Source: Pseudoxanthomonas sp. NC8
GTDB taxonomy: Bacteria > Pseudomonadota > Gammaproteobacteria > Xanthomonadales > Xanthomonadaceae
Direction of reading: 5' to 3'
Length of the DNA: 64,000 bases
Assembly (NCBI GenBank): GCA_025232375.1
Contig: CP060419.1
Location: forward strand, 1,425,001-1,489,000
A program made the position numbers and the translations under genes. The notes under the pieces were generated by a model. It ran no database searches and was not told where the DNA came from. It saw only the letters and a list, made by a program, of their open reading frames with translations. Below, in pieces: positions 14,100 to 24,632 of this stretch (within the stretch, counting starts at the first letter, position 1; each line of letters starts with the position of its first letter).

Positions 14100-15387
14100 G
14101 GGGTGGCTCCTCGGGTAGTGTCGTGGCCGGTGGCGAATGCCTGGCCGGTGAGTCGCTGGATCTCGATGAGGGCACGCTGCGCGTCGACCGCGACCTCCAG
14201 CCGTTGCCGGTCGGCCGCGGCGTGCTCGGACTGCAGCTGGGCCCATTCGAGGTAACTGATCGCGCCGGCGCGGTAGGCGCGTTCGGCGGCCTGTTCGGCC
14301 CCGGTAAGGCGCGGCAGCACGTCGCTGCCGAGGCGGCGTACTTCCTCCTGCGCCAGCCGGTAGCGGCCGTGGGCTTCGACCAGGGTCGAATACAGGGCCA
14401 GTCCGGCCGCTTCGCGCTCGATCTCCAGCGCCGACAGTTCCACCTCCGCGGCGCGGATAAGCGGTTGCGCGCGCGCACGGGTGCCGAGCGGCAGCGAGAA
14501 GCCGCCGACCAGCGCGGTGTCGTCGGTGGCCTGCAGCCGGCGCACGCCGACCTGCCATTCCAGGTCCGGGGTCGCCGACGTGCGCGCCAGTTGCAGGCGC
14601 GCTTCGGCGATGCGGCGCTCGTCGGCGAAGCGCGCGAGTTCGGGCGTGCCGTCCAGCAGCGCGGCCAGTGCGTCGAGCCCGCCGATCCCGGGCAGCAGGA
14701 GCGGATCGCCGGCCACGGTGAATGCCGGCTGCCGTTCGCCCCACAGCGCCGCCAGGTGCTGGCGTGCGGCGGCGGCGCGGCCGATGGCGCGGTCGCGCGC
14801 CAGTTCGGCCCGTGCCAGCGCCGCCTGCGCGGTCAGCACCACCGATTCGGGTGAGGCGCCGGCCTGCAGCCGCTGCCGTGCGGCGGTGACGGTGCGCCTG
14901 CGCTGGACGATGTCTTCGTCGGCCAGTCGTGCCGATCCGGTGGCCGCGACGACCGCGAGGTAGCGGCGCGCGGTTTCCGCCAGCAGGTCCAGGCGGCGGG
15001 TCTCGCGTTCGACCGCGAGTGCGTCGATCCGGCTCTGGGCCAAGGTGCGCCGGGCGTCGAGCTTGCCGCCGCGTTCGAGCACCGAGGCCAGGGTCAGGGT
15101 CAGTTCCGCGCCGTCGAGGCCGCGGGTCTCGCCGCTGCCGAACGCGTTTTCGACCTGTGCGCCCGCCACCGGGGCGGGCGTTGCGTGGCCTCGTCGCGCT
15201 CGGCCAGCCGCTGTTCGTGGCGGGCGCCGAACAGGCGCAGGTCGGGATGGGTATCGGCGACGCGTTCGAATGCGTCGTCGAGGCTCAGGGGAGTTGCGGA
15301 AACGGGATCGGAAGCGATGGCCAGCGCCGGGAAGGCGATGGCACACGCGAGGATCCACGCGGCGGAGGCCGCGAATCGCACAGGCAT
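14096..15387 (-). CDS. Outer-membrane efflux channel, TolC/CzcC family
   Basis: Trimeric outer-membrane exit duct for the adjacent RND pump. A Sec signal peptide (MPVRFAASAAWILACAIAFP, cleaved near ALA) precedes two repeated helical units of the OEP family with long amphipathic helices (VRRLGSDVLPRL, YRAGAISYLEWAQLQ). About 430 residues after correction of one break at 15168-15185, where a T is missing from CCCCTGGTGG. The last codons overlap the start of the adaptor gene (ATGA). Confidence 0.83.
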
Positions 15388-15441
15388 GTCGATGCTCCGG
15401 TGGGGACAGTGACGGATCGCTGGCCGATGGCCAGCCGGGTG

Positions 15442-15828
15442 TCATGCCTGGATCGGAGGACGGAACGGGCCGGAAAGGTGGGCGGCCGGACTGCGGGCCG
15501 ATGCGTGCAGCATGGGCTGCGAGGCTGCCGGCGCCGGCAGGGTGCAGCCGATGGCAACGGAGGGCAAGGCCATCACGTGGCCGCAGCAATGGGCGTAGTG
15601 GAGCAGCGCGTGCGGGATGCCGTCATCGCCCGTCGCATCGCCGTGGACGGGCTCGTCGTGGATGTCGAGCCCGGCCGGATGGGCCATCTCCATGCCGCCG
15701 TGCTCCATCATCTCGTGCAGGTCGCCCAGCGGCCCCAGCAGCGACTGCCAGACCAGCCCCAGCGTGAACACCACCAGCAGGCAGGCACGCAGTCGGGACA
15801 GCCAGCGGTGGCGGGGGAAGCCGTGCAT
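15442..15828 (-). CDS. Small His-rich protein leading the metal efflux operon (CzcI-like position)
   Basis: About 128 residues, frame intact. There is a membrane helix near residues 10-35 (LRACLLVVFTLGLVWQSLLG), then a segment rich in His, Met and Asp (MMEHGGMEMAHPAG, DEPVHGDATGDDG) and a CC pair in HYAHCCGHVMALP. It sits directly upstream of czcC on the same strand, the place where CzcI-type accessory proteins are found in other czc clusters. I do not recognise a named family with certainty; a periplasmic metal-binding or regulatory role is inference. The start at 15828 was chosen over the upstream frame start at 15945 because the latter adds an Arg/Cys-rich stretch with no homolog-like character. 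Confidence 0.6.
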   Translation of the reverse strand: MHGFPRHRWLSRLRACLLVVFTLGLVWQSLLGPLGDLHEMMEHGGMEMAHPAGLDIHDEPVHGDATGDDGIPHALLHYAHCCGHVMALPSVAIGCTLPAPAASQPMLHASARSPAAHLSGPFRPPIQA

Positions 15829-15893
15829 GCGCTCAGGATAGGAAAACGCGGACGGGTTACACAATTTCGCGTGGCCCGCGCATCGGCACGATC

Positions 15894-16950
15894 TCAGCCG
15901 ATGCCGCCACCCCGTGCAGGCCGCCGCGCGCCACGCAGGTACCACGGCCGGCTGTTGTTGACGATCGCCACCACCGACAGCATCACCGGCACCTCGACCA
16001 GCACGCCGACCACCGTCGCCAGCGCCGCACCGGACTGGATGCCGAACAGGCCCACCGCCGTGGCCACGGCCAGCTCGAAGAAGTTGCTGGCGCCGATCAG
16101 CGCGGAGGGCCCGGCCACCTCATGGGCCACGCGCAGGCGGCGGTTGAGCAGATAGGCCAGCCCGGAATTGAAGTAGACCTGGATCAGGATCGGTACCCAT
16201 GCAGGATGGCGATGACCAGCGGCTGTTCGATGATCTGCCGGCCCCAAACCGAACAGCAGGACCAGCATCGCCAGCAGCGCGCCCAGCGAGAACGGCGACA
16301 GCCGGGCCAGCACGGTTTCCAGCCGCGCGCTGCCGCCATGGGCCAGGATCCAGCGCCGCAGCACGACGGCCACGGCGACCGGCACGAGGATGTACAGCGC
16401 CACCGACAGCAGGAGCGTGTCCCACGGCACCACGATCGAGGACAGGCCCAGCAGCAGCGCCACCAGCGGCGCGAACGCGACCACCATGATCGCGTCGTTG
16501 AGCGCGACCTGGCTCAGGGTGAAATTGGCGTCGCCGCGGCACAGGTTGCTCCATACGAACACCATCGCCGTGCACGGCGCGGCGGCGAGCAGGACCAGCC
16601 CTGCCATGTACGAATCGACCTTGGTCGGCGGGCAACCAGTCGACGAACACGTGCCGCAGGAACAGCCAGCCGAGCAGGGCCATCGAGAACGGCTTGACCG
16701 CCCAGTTCACGAACAGGGTCACGCCGATGCCGCGCCAGTGGTGGCCGACCTCGCGCATCGCGCCGAAGTCGACCTTCAGCAGCATCGGCACGATCATCAG
16801 CCAGATGAGCCCCGCGACCGGCAGGTTGATCTGCGCCACTTCCATGGTGCCCAGCCGCGCGAATGCGGCCGGAAAGCCATGGCCGAGCGCGGTGCCTGCG
16901 ACGATGCACAGCGCCACCCACAGCGTCAGCCCGCGTTCGAATCCGCCCAT
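15894..16950 (-). CDS. acr3: Arsenite efflux permease, ACR3 family
   Basis: Inner-membrane As(III) exporter with ten predicted membrane helices. The ACR3 hallmark cysteine helix is seen as APCTAMVFVWSNL, followed by QVALNDAIM, and near the end VAGPSALIGASNFFELAVA and VGVLVEVPVML. Frames break at about 16620 (CCTTGG on the plus strand, for CCTGG) and twice near 16200-16245 (around LLFGL and AILAVPILIQ). It is the last gene of the arsR-arsI-arsN2-arsC-acr3 order. About 220 bases separate it from arsC with no gene between. Corrected length is about 350 residues, usual for the family. Confidence 0.87.
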
Positions 16951-17169
16951 GCGTGGTGCCGGGTCAGTCCTGTTGCCCAGGGGGCGGTCGCTCCATCGAT
17001 GTTCCCGTCTTCGAGCCTGGCTGAGCCGATCCGGCCCAGCGATCCGTCGAGCACGGCGCGGTCGCAACGACAGGAATTCACAGGGATTGATCCTTCAGGA
17101 ATGGGGCTGGAGCGTGGTGCCGCCACGACAGCTCCCGGGGAGCCGCACAATGCGCGCCACGGCGCGTCA

Positions 17170-17555
17170 TCACAGTTCCGCCAGCAGCGTCTGGACGCGT
17201 CGGGCGATCTCGTCGCGTACCGCCCGGTAGCCGTCATCGTCCATGTGCTTGGGATCGGGCAGCGCCCAGTCCTCGCGGCGCCTTGGCCGGTACCCACGGG
17301 CAGTTGTCGCCGCAGCCCATGGTGACCACCGCATCGAACTCGCCGTCGATCTGGTCCAGCGACTTTGAGGCATGGGTCGACAGGTCGTAACCCAGCTCGG
17401 CCATGAAACGGACCGCCTTCGGATTGACCTGCCCGCTGGGCCTGGAGCCTGCGCTCAGCGCTTCGACCTTGGTCGCCAGCGTGCATTCGGGCAAGGGCCT
17501 CGGCCATCTGGCTGCGGTTGGAGTTCTCGACACAGACGAAAAGCACACGCTTCAT
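17170..17555 (-). CDS. arsC: Arsenate reductase, low-molecular-weight phosphatase fold
   Basis: Reduces arsenate to arsenite for export by the neighbouring Acr3. The catalytic CX5R loop is seen as VCVENSNRSQMAEA near residue 8. The conserved SAGSRPSGQVNPKA, VTMGCGDNCPWVPA (second cysteine pair) and DWALPDPKHMD are all present. Frames break at 17281-17286 and 17467-17472, both CCTTGG on the plus strand where CCTGG fits. It is unrelated in fold to the glutaredoxin-type reductase at 59783-60130. Confidence 0.88.
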
Positions 17556-17692
17556 GGGTACGGTTTTCCGTGTCGATCTGCGGGCGTTGCAGGTACGGGA
17601 GCGTCGCTCGCCCCGGGGTAGGACAGGGCCCCGTGCATCCGGCTGCGTCCGGCTTGCCGGTGCACGTGGACAGGGTGATGGATGCATCGCAC

Positions 17693-18136
17693 TCAGCCAT
17701 GGCGGGACTGGAGCGACTTGATCATGCACGTGGCCGACGCGGGGCAGAGGGAGCGGAACTCCGCGCTGCGCTGGACCGCGGCAGGAGCCTGGTCACGGGC
17801 AATGGCGACGTAGCCGCGCCGGCTGAAGAACTGCGCCGCGGTCGTGGTCAGCAGCACGAGATGCCGCAGCCCCGGGGCGATCGCCTGCGTCTCCACGGCG
17901 TCGACCAGTTGCCCACCGACGCCGCGGCCACGCTGTCCGTCGCGCACCGCCAGCGAGCGCAGCAGGCCGGCGCTACCGAAGCGTTCGAGCCCGACGACAC
18001 CTGCCAGCGCCGCGGCCTCGGTGGCCACCGTGAATCCGACGGCAGCCGCATCGATGTCGTCGACCGGCAGGCGACTGTCCTGCAGCAGGCTGCGGATCGC
18101 GGCCTGGTCATCGGCGGTGCCGGGGCGGAGGACCAT
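17693..18136 (-). CDS. arsN2: Arsenic-cluster GNAT acetyltransferase (ArsN2-like)
   Basis: N-acetyltransferase of 147 residues, frame intact. It shows the GNAT acetyl-CoA loop in VRDGQRGRGVGGQLV and a C-terminal FFSRRGY strand. ArsN-type acetyltransferases acetylate trivalent organoarsenicals or phosphinothricin-like compounds; that function is transferred from family and context, not shown. Its start lies two bases after the arsI stop, so the pair is likely co-translated. Confidence 0.75.
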   Translation of the reverse strand: MVLRPGTADDQAAIRSLLQDSRLPVDDIDAAAVGFTVATEAAALAGVVGLERFGSAGLLRSLAVRDGQRGRGVGGQLVDAVETQAIAPGLRHLVLLTTTAAQFFSRRGYVAIARDQAPAAVQRSAEFRSLCPASATCMIKSLQSRHG

Positions 18137-18138
18137 GG

Positions 18139-18633
18139 TCAGCAGCAGCCGGAGGCTGGCGCGCAGCAGCCTGCCGCCTTGCCGGAAGCGGTTGCCGGAG
18201 CGGACGCGGACGCTTGCGGCGCGCAACTGGCGGCATCGGTTCCGCAGCTCGCCTCGCCGGAGTGGTACGTGGTCGCGTCGCCGAAGGTATGGAAGGTCTC
18301 CCAGCGCGTGCCTTGCGGATCCTCGGTCCAGAACTTGTCCGAACGTGCGTAGCAGCAGGTGGTCGCTTCTTCCGGGAGGACGGTGCCGCCGGCCGCGTCC
18401 AGGCGCCGGCCCAGTTCGGCCAACGCGCCTGCATCGCCGGCCTGGATGCCAAGGTGGGCGATGCCGGCGGCGCGGCCGGTATTGGAGATGGCGAAGTTGA
18501 CCCGCGGATCGTCGAGCATCCACTTGGCGTAGTCGGGCTTGAGCACGCTCGGCGGCGTAGCGAACAGCTGGCTGTAGAAACGGATGCTGGCGTCGAGGTC
18601 GGTGACGCTGAGATGCACGTGGAAGCGGTTCAT
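18139..18633 (-). CDS. arsI: ArsI/CadI family VOC dioxygenase (C-As bond lyase)
   Basis: Vicinal-oxygen-chelate Fe(II) enzyme of 164 residues. ArsI members cleave the carbon-arsenic bond of trivalent methyl or aromatic arsenicals. The metal ligands are expected at HVHLSVTDL (His5 or His7 region), AHLGIQ and the later glutamate. The vicinal cysteine pair that binds the arsenical is visible in TTCCYARSDKFW. The C-terminus is Cys-rich (SGKAAGCCAPASGCC), as in many ArsI proteins. The frame is intact. It follows arsR by five bases. Confidence 0.85.
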   Translation of the reverse strand: MNRFHVHLSVTDLDASIRFYSQLFATPPSVLKPDYAKWMLDDPRVNFAISNTGRAAGIAHLGIQAGDAGALAELGRRLDAAGGTVLPEEATTCCYARSDKFWTEDPQGTRWETFHTFGDATTYHSGEASCGTDAASCAPQASASAPATASGKAAGCCAPASGCC

Positions 18634-18638
18634 CCGGA

Positions 18639-18969
18639 TTATTCCTTGTCGGTGCTACAGCAGGGGTGGGGCCGCAGGCGGTCGTGCCGCCGCAGCAGTT
18701 CTCGGTCAGGTACTCGACCAGGCCGTTCATCTGCAGGTAGTTCGCATGCACCCGGATCACCCGGCCGTCGCGCCGGTCGTGGACCAGGTCGGCGGCACGC
18801 AGGGTGTTGAGGTGGGCGGTCAGGGTCGCGGCGGGGATGTCGAGCCGCTCGCGCAGCTCGCCGACGGGCAGGCCGTCATGGCCGGCCTGCAGATAAGGAT
18901 GCGGTAGGCCGACAACCGGGTGTCATGGCTGAGCGCGGAGAGGGCCTTGATGGCGGTGTCTGTTTCCAT
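18639..18969 (-). CDS. arsR: ArsR-family arsenic-responsive repressor
   Basis: Winged-helix repressor released from DNA by As(III). It starts METDTAIKALSALSHDTRL and has the recognition helix region DIPAATLTAHLNTL, the wing DRRDGRVIRV, and C-terminal cysteines in LTENCCGG. Frames break near 18892-18899 (GATAAGG on the plus strand, where a CCWGG site fits) and near 18660. In the downstream frame the protein ends CCSTDKE with a TAA at 18639. This places the As(III)-binding cysteine pairs at the C-terminus, a layout seen in some proteobacterial ArsR proteins. It heads the leftward ars operon, and the palindrome at its own start is the likely operator. Confidence 0.82.
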
Positions 18970-18991
18970 ATTTCCAGAATAATGGAAATAT
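18968..18991 (-). promoter_or_regulatory. Probable ArsR operator
   Basis: ATATTTCC, then eight bases, then GGAAATAT form a perfect 8+8 palindrome in an AT-rich island inside very GC-rich sequence. It overlaps the first bases of arsR (ATG at 18967-18969), the usual place for an autoregulated ars operator. Occupancy is inference. Confidence 0.65.
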
Positions 18992-19112
18992 AGATTGCGT
19001 CAAGGGGGCTGTCCGCGGGTCTGGCCGGACATGGGGCGGTGCTCGGTGCGGCAGAAGTGCACAAGGCCGCCTGCCGGTCGATGCCGCGGATGCCGCCGCG
19101 CTGCGCGCTCAC

Positions 19113-20113
19113 TCAGTCCAGTCGCACCACCGTGCGGCCCAGCGAACCGCCGGCGAGCATCGTCTCGAACACGCCGGGCAGCTGCGCCAGCGTCACTTCG
19201 CGGGTGCAGATCGCGTCGAGCCGGGCCGGCTTCCATTCGTCGGCGAGCAGCGCCCAGATGTCGTCGCGGATATCGCGCGCGGTGCCCGCAGAACCGATCC
19301 CCAGCAGCGACACGCCGCGCAGGATGAAGGGCATCACCGTCAGCGCATCGAGCGACGGTGTTGCCGCCGGGCCGGCGGAGGCGACGTTGCCGTAGGGCGT
19401 GGTCTGCGCCAGCAGGCTGACCAGCATCGGTCCGCCGACGTTGTCCAGGCCGCCACCGAAGCGGATCGACTCGAGCGGGCGGCCGGTCTCCAGTGCGTCG
19501 CGGCCGAGGACTTCCGTGGCACCCAGCGACTCCAGGTATGCGGCCTTGGTCGGCCTTGCCGCTGATCGCGTGCACTTCGTAGCCGGCGCGGCTGAAGATC
19601 GCCACGGCCAGCGAGCCGACCCCGCCGGTGGCGCCGGTGACCGCCAGCGGGCCTGGGTCCGGGCGCTGGCGGTTCTCGCGCATGCGGTACAGGGCCAGCG
19701 CGGCGGTGAAGCCGGCAGTGCCCAGGATCATGCTCTGGCGCAGGTCCAGGCCGCGCGGCAGGGCGACCACCCATTCGGCCGGCAGCCGCGCGTATGCGGC
19801 GTAGCCACCATCGCGGGTTTCGCTCAGGCCACAACCGGTGACCAGCACCGGATCGCCCTCCCTGAACTTCGGATCGGTCGAAGCGACCACGTGGCCGGCG
19901 ACGTCGATACCGCCCACCAGCGGGAAGCTGCGCAGGATCCTGCCCTTGCCGGTGCCGGCCAGTGCGTCCTTGTAGTTGACCGAAGACCATGCGGCCTTGA
20001 CCACCACTTCGCCGGGCGAGAGCGCGTCCAGTCTTAAGGGCTTCGATGTCGCCGCGGTAACCGGTGTCGTCGTTGTGGATGCGGAAGGCGGGGAACGTGG
20101 CAGGGACGGACAT
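19113..20113 (-). CDS. Zinc-free MDR alcohol dehydrogenase family, acrylyl-CoA reductase-like (YhdH/AcuI)
   Basis: NADPH-dependent medium-chain reductase; family members reduce acryloyl-CoA to propionyl-CoA and protect against acrylate. About 333 residues. Visible are SSVNYKDALAGTGKG, PLVGGIDVAGHV, GYAAYARLPAEWVV, the Rossmann loop VTGATGGVGSLAV, and the C-terminal WALLADEWKPARLD. The catalytic-zinc ligands of classic alcohol dehydrogenases are absent. Frames break at 19544-19549 (CCTTGG on the plus strand) and near 20033 (CTTAAG, where a CCWGG site fits). It is convergent with the ars promoter region and not part of that operon. Confidence 0.8.
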
Positions 20114-20222
20114 GGCCGGTCCTCCCTGGAGGTCGTGGCGTGATTCTGTCACGCGACGCGCGTGGCCCGGACTGCGACCTTGGTAGAGCGGGCGGCTGGC
20201 GCGTCGCCACGCGCCAGCGGTC

Positions 20223-20819
20223 TCAGCGCAGCGACTTGCGCCGCTTTTCGTCCATCCACTTTGAAGCCCGCGCCGGCTCGTACGCCTTCATCCAGTCGAA
20301 CAGCACGTCGATGTCATTGCCATGCCACAGGTCCGCACGCTGGTCCGGGTGCAGGAAGCGTTCCTCGACCATGCGGTCGATCATGCCGACCAGCGGTGCG
20401 TAGAAGTCCTCGACGTCGAGGAAGGCGCAGGGCTTGTCGCCGATGCCGAGCTGGCGCGTAAGGTCAGCATCTCGAACATCTCGTCGAGGGTGCCGAACCC
20501 GCCGGGCAGGGCGACGAAACCGTCGGACAGGTCGAACATGCGCATCTTGCGTTCGTGCATCGAGCCCACGACCTGCAACTCGGTCAGGCCGCGATGCGCG
20601 ACCTCCCAGTCGGCCAGCTGCTGCGGGATCACTCCAACGACCTCGCCGCCGGCGTCGAGCACGGCGTTGGCGACGATGCCCATCAGGCCGACATTGCCGC
20701 CGCCGTAGACCAAGGCGCATGCCCTCGCTGGCGATGCGCTCACCCGGGGTGATGGCGCGCTCGGCGTAGGCCGGCTTGCTGCCGGCATTGGAGCCGCAGT
20801 AGACGCAGATCGAGCGCAT
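20223..20819 (-). CDS. LOG-family nucleotide 5'-monophosphate phosphoribohydrolase
   Basis: Rossmann-fold hydrolase of the LOG (formerly 'lysine decarboxylase-like') family that cleaves ribose from nucleoside 5'-monophosphates, including cytokinin precursors. About 198 residues. It has [14 protein letters not shown] at the start, [10 protein letters not shown], and the family motif [12 protein letters not shown]. Frames break at 20710-20715 (CCAAGG for CCAGG) and near 20460 (GTAAGG). Just upstream lies a decayed copy of its first 69 bases (see 21227-21295). The start was chosen to include the CVYCGS strand. Confidence 0.85.
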   Translation of the reverse strand: MRSICVYCGSNAGSKPAYAERAITPGERIASEGMRLGLRRRQCRPDGHRRQRRARRRRRGRWSDPAAAGRLGGRASRPDRVAGRGLDARTQDAHVRPVRRFRRPARRVRHPRRDVRDADLTRQLGIGDKPCAFLDVEDFYAPLVGMIDRMVEERFLHPDQRADLWHGNDIDVLFDWMKAYEPARASKWMDEKRRKSLR

Positions 20820-20827
20820 GGATCAGG

Positions 20828-21226
20828 TTATGGAGAAGCGGGGAAAGCGGGAGGCGCCGGCGTATCGGCGGGACGGCCGCAGTCGACCGATTCGATCGTG
20901 CCGCCGCGGTAGCGCAGGTGCGACACCAGGCGGCCGTCGGCCGTGGTGTCATACCAGAAGTCGATCGCGTAGCTGCCGGGCGGCTCGCCCGTGGGTCCGG
21001 CGGCGGTGTGGCCGGACAGGGTCGAGTCCGGCTCGCGCCCGATCAGCGCCGGGGCTTCGCGGTAGTCCATGCCCGGCTGTACGCGGGAGCAAAGCACGTG
21101 GACCGGGGACGGACCGGCATCGGCGCGAGCGGGTGGTTCGGTCGGCATGGCGGAGGCGGATGCGGCGGAAGCAAGTGCGAGGACGACGGACGGGAACATC
21201 TGCGGGTATCGCGGCGAACGGGCCAT
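20828..21226 (-). CDS. Small secreted protein of unknown function, tandem copy 2
   Basis: A 132-residue protein with a probable signal peptide (SVVLALASAASASA). It shares PGMDYREAPALIG.EPDS and TIESVDCGRPA with the neighbour at 21299-21693, so the two are paralogs. I do not recognise the family. The start at 21226 (after GAGGAGG) is preferred over the frame start at 21295, because the extra 23 residues are a relic of the LOG gene start. It lies eight bases upstream of the LOG gene and likely shares its transcript. Confidence 0.6.
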   Translation of the reverse strand: MARSPRYPQMFPSVVLALASAASASAMPTEPPARADAGPSPVHVLCSRVQPGMDYREAPALIGREPDSTLSGHTAAGPTGEPPGSYAIDFWYDTTADGRLVSHLRYRGGTIESVDCGRPADTPAPPAFPASP

Positions 21227-21295
21227 TCTTGCCTCCTCGGCGTAGGCTGGCTTGCTGCCGCCATTGGAGGCGCAATAGACGCAGATCGAGCGCAT
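21227..21295 (-). pseudogene. Vestigial 5' end of a LOG-family gene
   Basis: These 69 bases read [19 protein letters not shown], nearly the same as the first codons of the intact LOG gene at 20819. They then run directly into the RBS and start of the secreted-protein gene copy 2. The best explanation is a tandem duplication of the secreted-protein gene with its right end inside the LOG gene. Confidence 0.7.
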
Positions 21296-21298
21296 GGG

Positions 21299-23250
<1,952 letters not shown>

Positions 23251-23270
23251 TTCCAGTTCCTTTGCCGTTC

Positions 23271-23289
23271 GCTTCCCGTGGCGGGAAGC
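23271..23289 (-). other. Intercistronic hairpin near the lpd start
   Basis: GCTTCCCG and CGGGAAGC pair around a three-base loop in the sucB-lpd gap. There is no T run, so it is not an obvious terminator. An RNA processing or stability role is inference. Confidence 0.4.
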
Positions 23290-23369
23290 AGCCCCGTCGG
23301 GGGCATGGGAAGTGCGGCAGGGCGGTGGAGCCGGAATCGCGCGCGTGTTCCGCCAGCCCTGGCGAAAGG

Positions 23370-23392
23370 CCCTCCTCCCGGCGGGAGGAGGG
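23370..23392 (-). other. Intercistronic hairpin after sucB
   Basis: CCCTCCTCCCG and CGGGAGGAGGG form an uninterrupted stem with almost no loop, starting nine bases after the sucB stop. It lacks a U tract on either strand. It may protect the upstream mRNA or attenuate lpd expression, which is inference. Confidence 0.45.
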
Positions 23393-23401
23393 CGGTCGTG
23401 C

Positions 23402-24591
23402 TTACAGCCCGAACAGGATCCGGTTCGGGTTCTCGAGCTGGTTCTTGATGTCCACCAGGAACTGCACCGCGTCCTTGCCATCGATGATGCGGTGGTCGTA
23501 GGACAGGGCGATGTACATCATCGGCGCGATCACGACCTGGCCGTTCTCGGCGATCGGGCGCTCCTTGATGGTGTGCATGCCCAGGATCGCGCTCTGCGGC
23601 GGGTTGACGATCGGGGTCGACATCAGCGAGCCGAAGGTGCCGCCGTTGGTGATGGTGAAGGTGCCGCCCTGCAGGTCGTCCAGGCCGAGCTTGCCGTCGC
23701 GCGCCTTCTTGGCGTAATCGGCGATGCCCTGCTCGATCTCGGCGAAGCCTGGGCGTTCGACGTTGCGCAGCACCGGGGTGACCAGGCCCTTGTCGGTCGA
23801 CACGGCGATCGAGATGTCGGCGTAGCCGTGGTAGATGATGTCATCGCCGTCGATCGAGGCGTTGACCACCGGGAAGCGCTGCAGCGCGTTGGCCGCGGCC
23901 TTCACGAAGAAGCTCATGAAGCCCAGCTTGATGCCGTGGGCCTTCTGGAAGTCCTCGCCCAGCTCCTTGCGCGCGGCGGCGACCTTGGTAAGGTTGACCT
24001 CGTTGAACGAGGTCAGCATGGCGATCGAGTCCTTGGACTGCATCAGGCGCTCGGCGATGCGCTTGCGGATGCGGGTCATCGGCACGCGCTCTTCCGGGCG
24101 CGCGCCACCGGCCTTGCCCGCGCCGCCGGACCTGGCGTAGTTGACCAGGTCTTCCTTGGTCACCGCGCCACGGCGGCCGGTGCCCTCGACCTGCGCCGGA
24201 TCGATGCCATCCTTGGTCGCGGTGAAGCGCGCGCCCGGCGGCAGCTCGGCGCCAGCGGCGGCCGGGGCCGACTTGGCGGCCGGCGCCGGCGCGGCGGCTT
24301 CGGCCTTGGCGGCGGCGGGCTTGGCCTCGGCGGCCGGAGCGGCAGCCGCAACGGCGCCTTCCTCGATGATCATGGGACCTGCGAGCTGGTGACCGTGTCG
24401 CCTTCCTTGAACCTGATCTCCTTCAGCACGCCGTCGACCGGCGCGGGGACTTCAAGGACGACCTTGTCGGTCTCCAGGTCCACCAGGTTCTCGTCGCGCT
24501 TGACCGCGTCGCCGGCCTTCTTGTGCCAGCTGGCGATGGTGGCGTCGGAGACGGATTCGGGAAGGACCGGAACTTTGACTTCGGTGGCCAT
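23402..24591 (-). CDS. sucB: Dihydrolipoyllysine succinyltransferase (E2 of 2-oxoglutarate dehydrogenase)
   Basis: Forms the core of the 2-oxoglutarate dehydrogenase complex. A lipoyl domain (residues 1-75) carries the lipoylated lysine in [14 protein letters not shown]. An Ala/Pro-rich linker and the E1/E3-binding segment ([15 protein letters not shown]) follow, then the catalytic domain with [16 protein letters not shown] and the active-site His in [12 protein letters not shown]. One break near 24372, where CCCATGATC stands for a CCTGG-containing stretch, separates the lipoyl domain from the rest. Corrected length is about 397 residues. Confidence 0.93.
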
Positions 24592-24632
24592 GGGGCGTCC
24601 TTGAGGCGTGTGTCGTGTGCGGAAGAGGGGGA

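Noticed and set aside
21043-21298. C-terminal extension of secreted copy 1 through the LOG relic (frame open to 21043)
   Set aside because: The extension is translated from the LOG relic and the next gene in a foreign frame; the stop matching copy 2 lies at 21299 after a one-base change.
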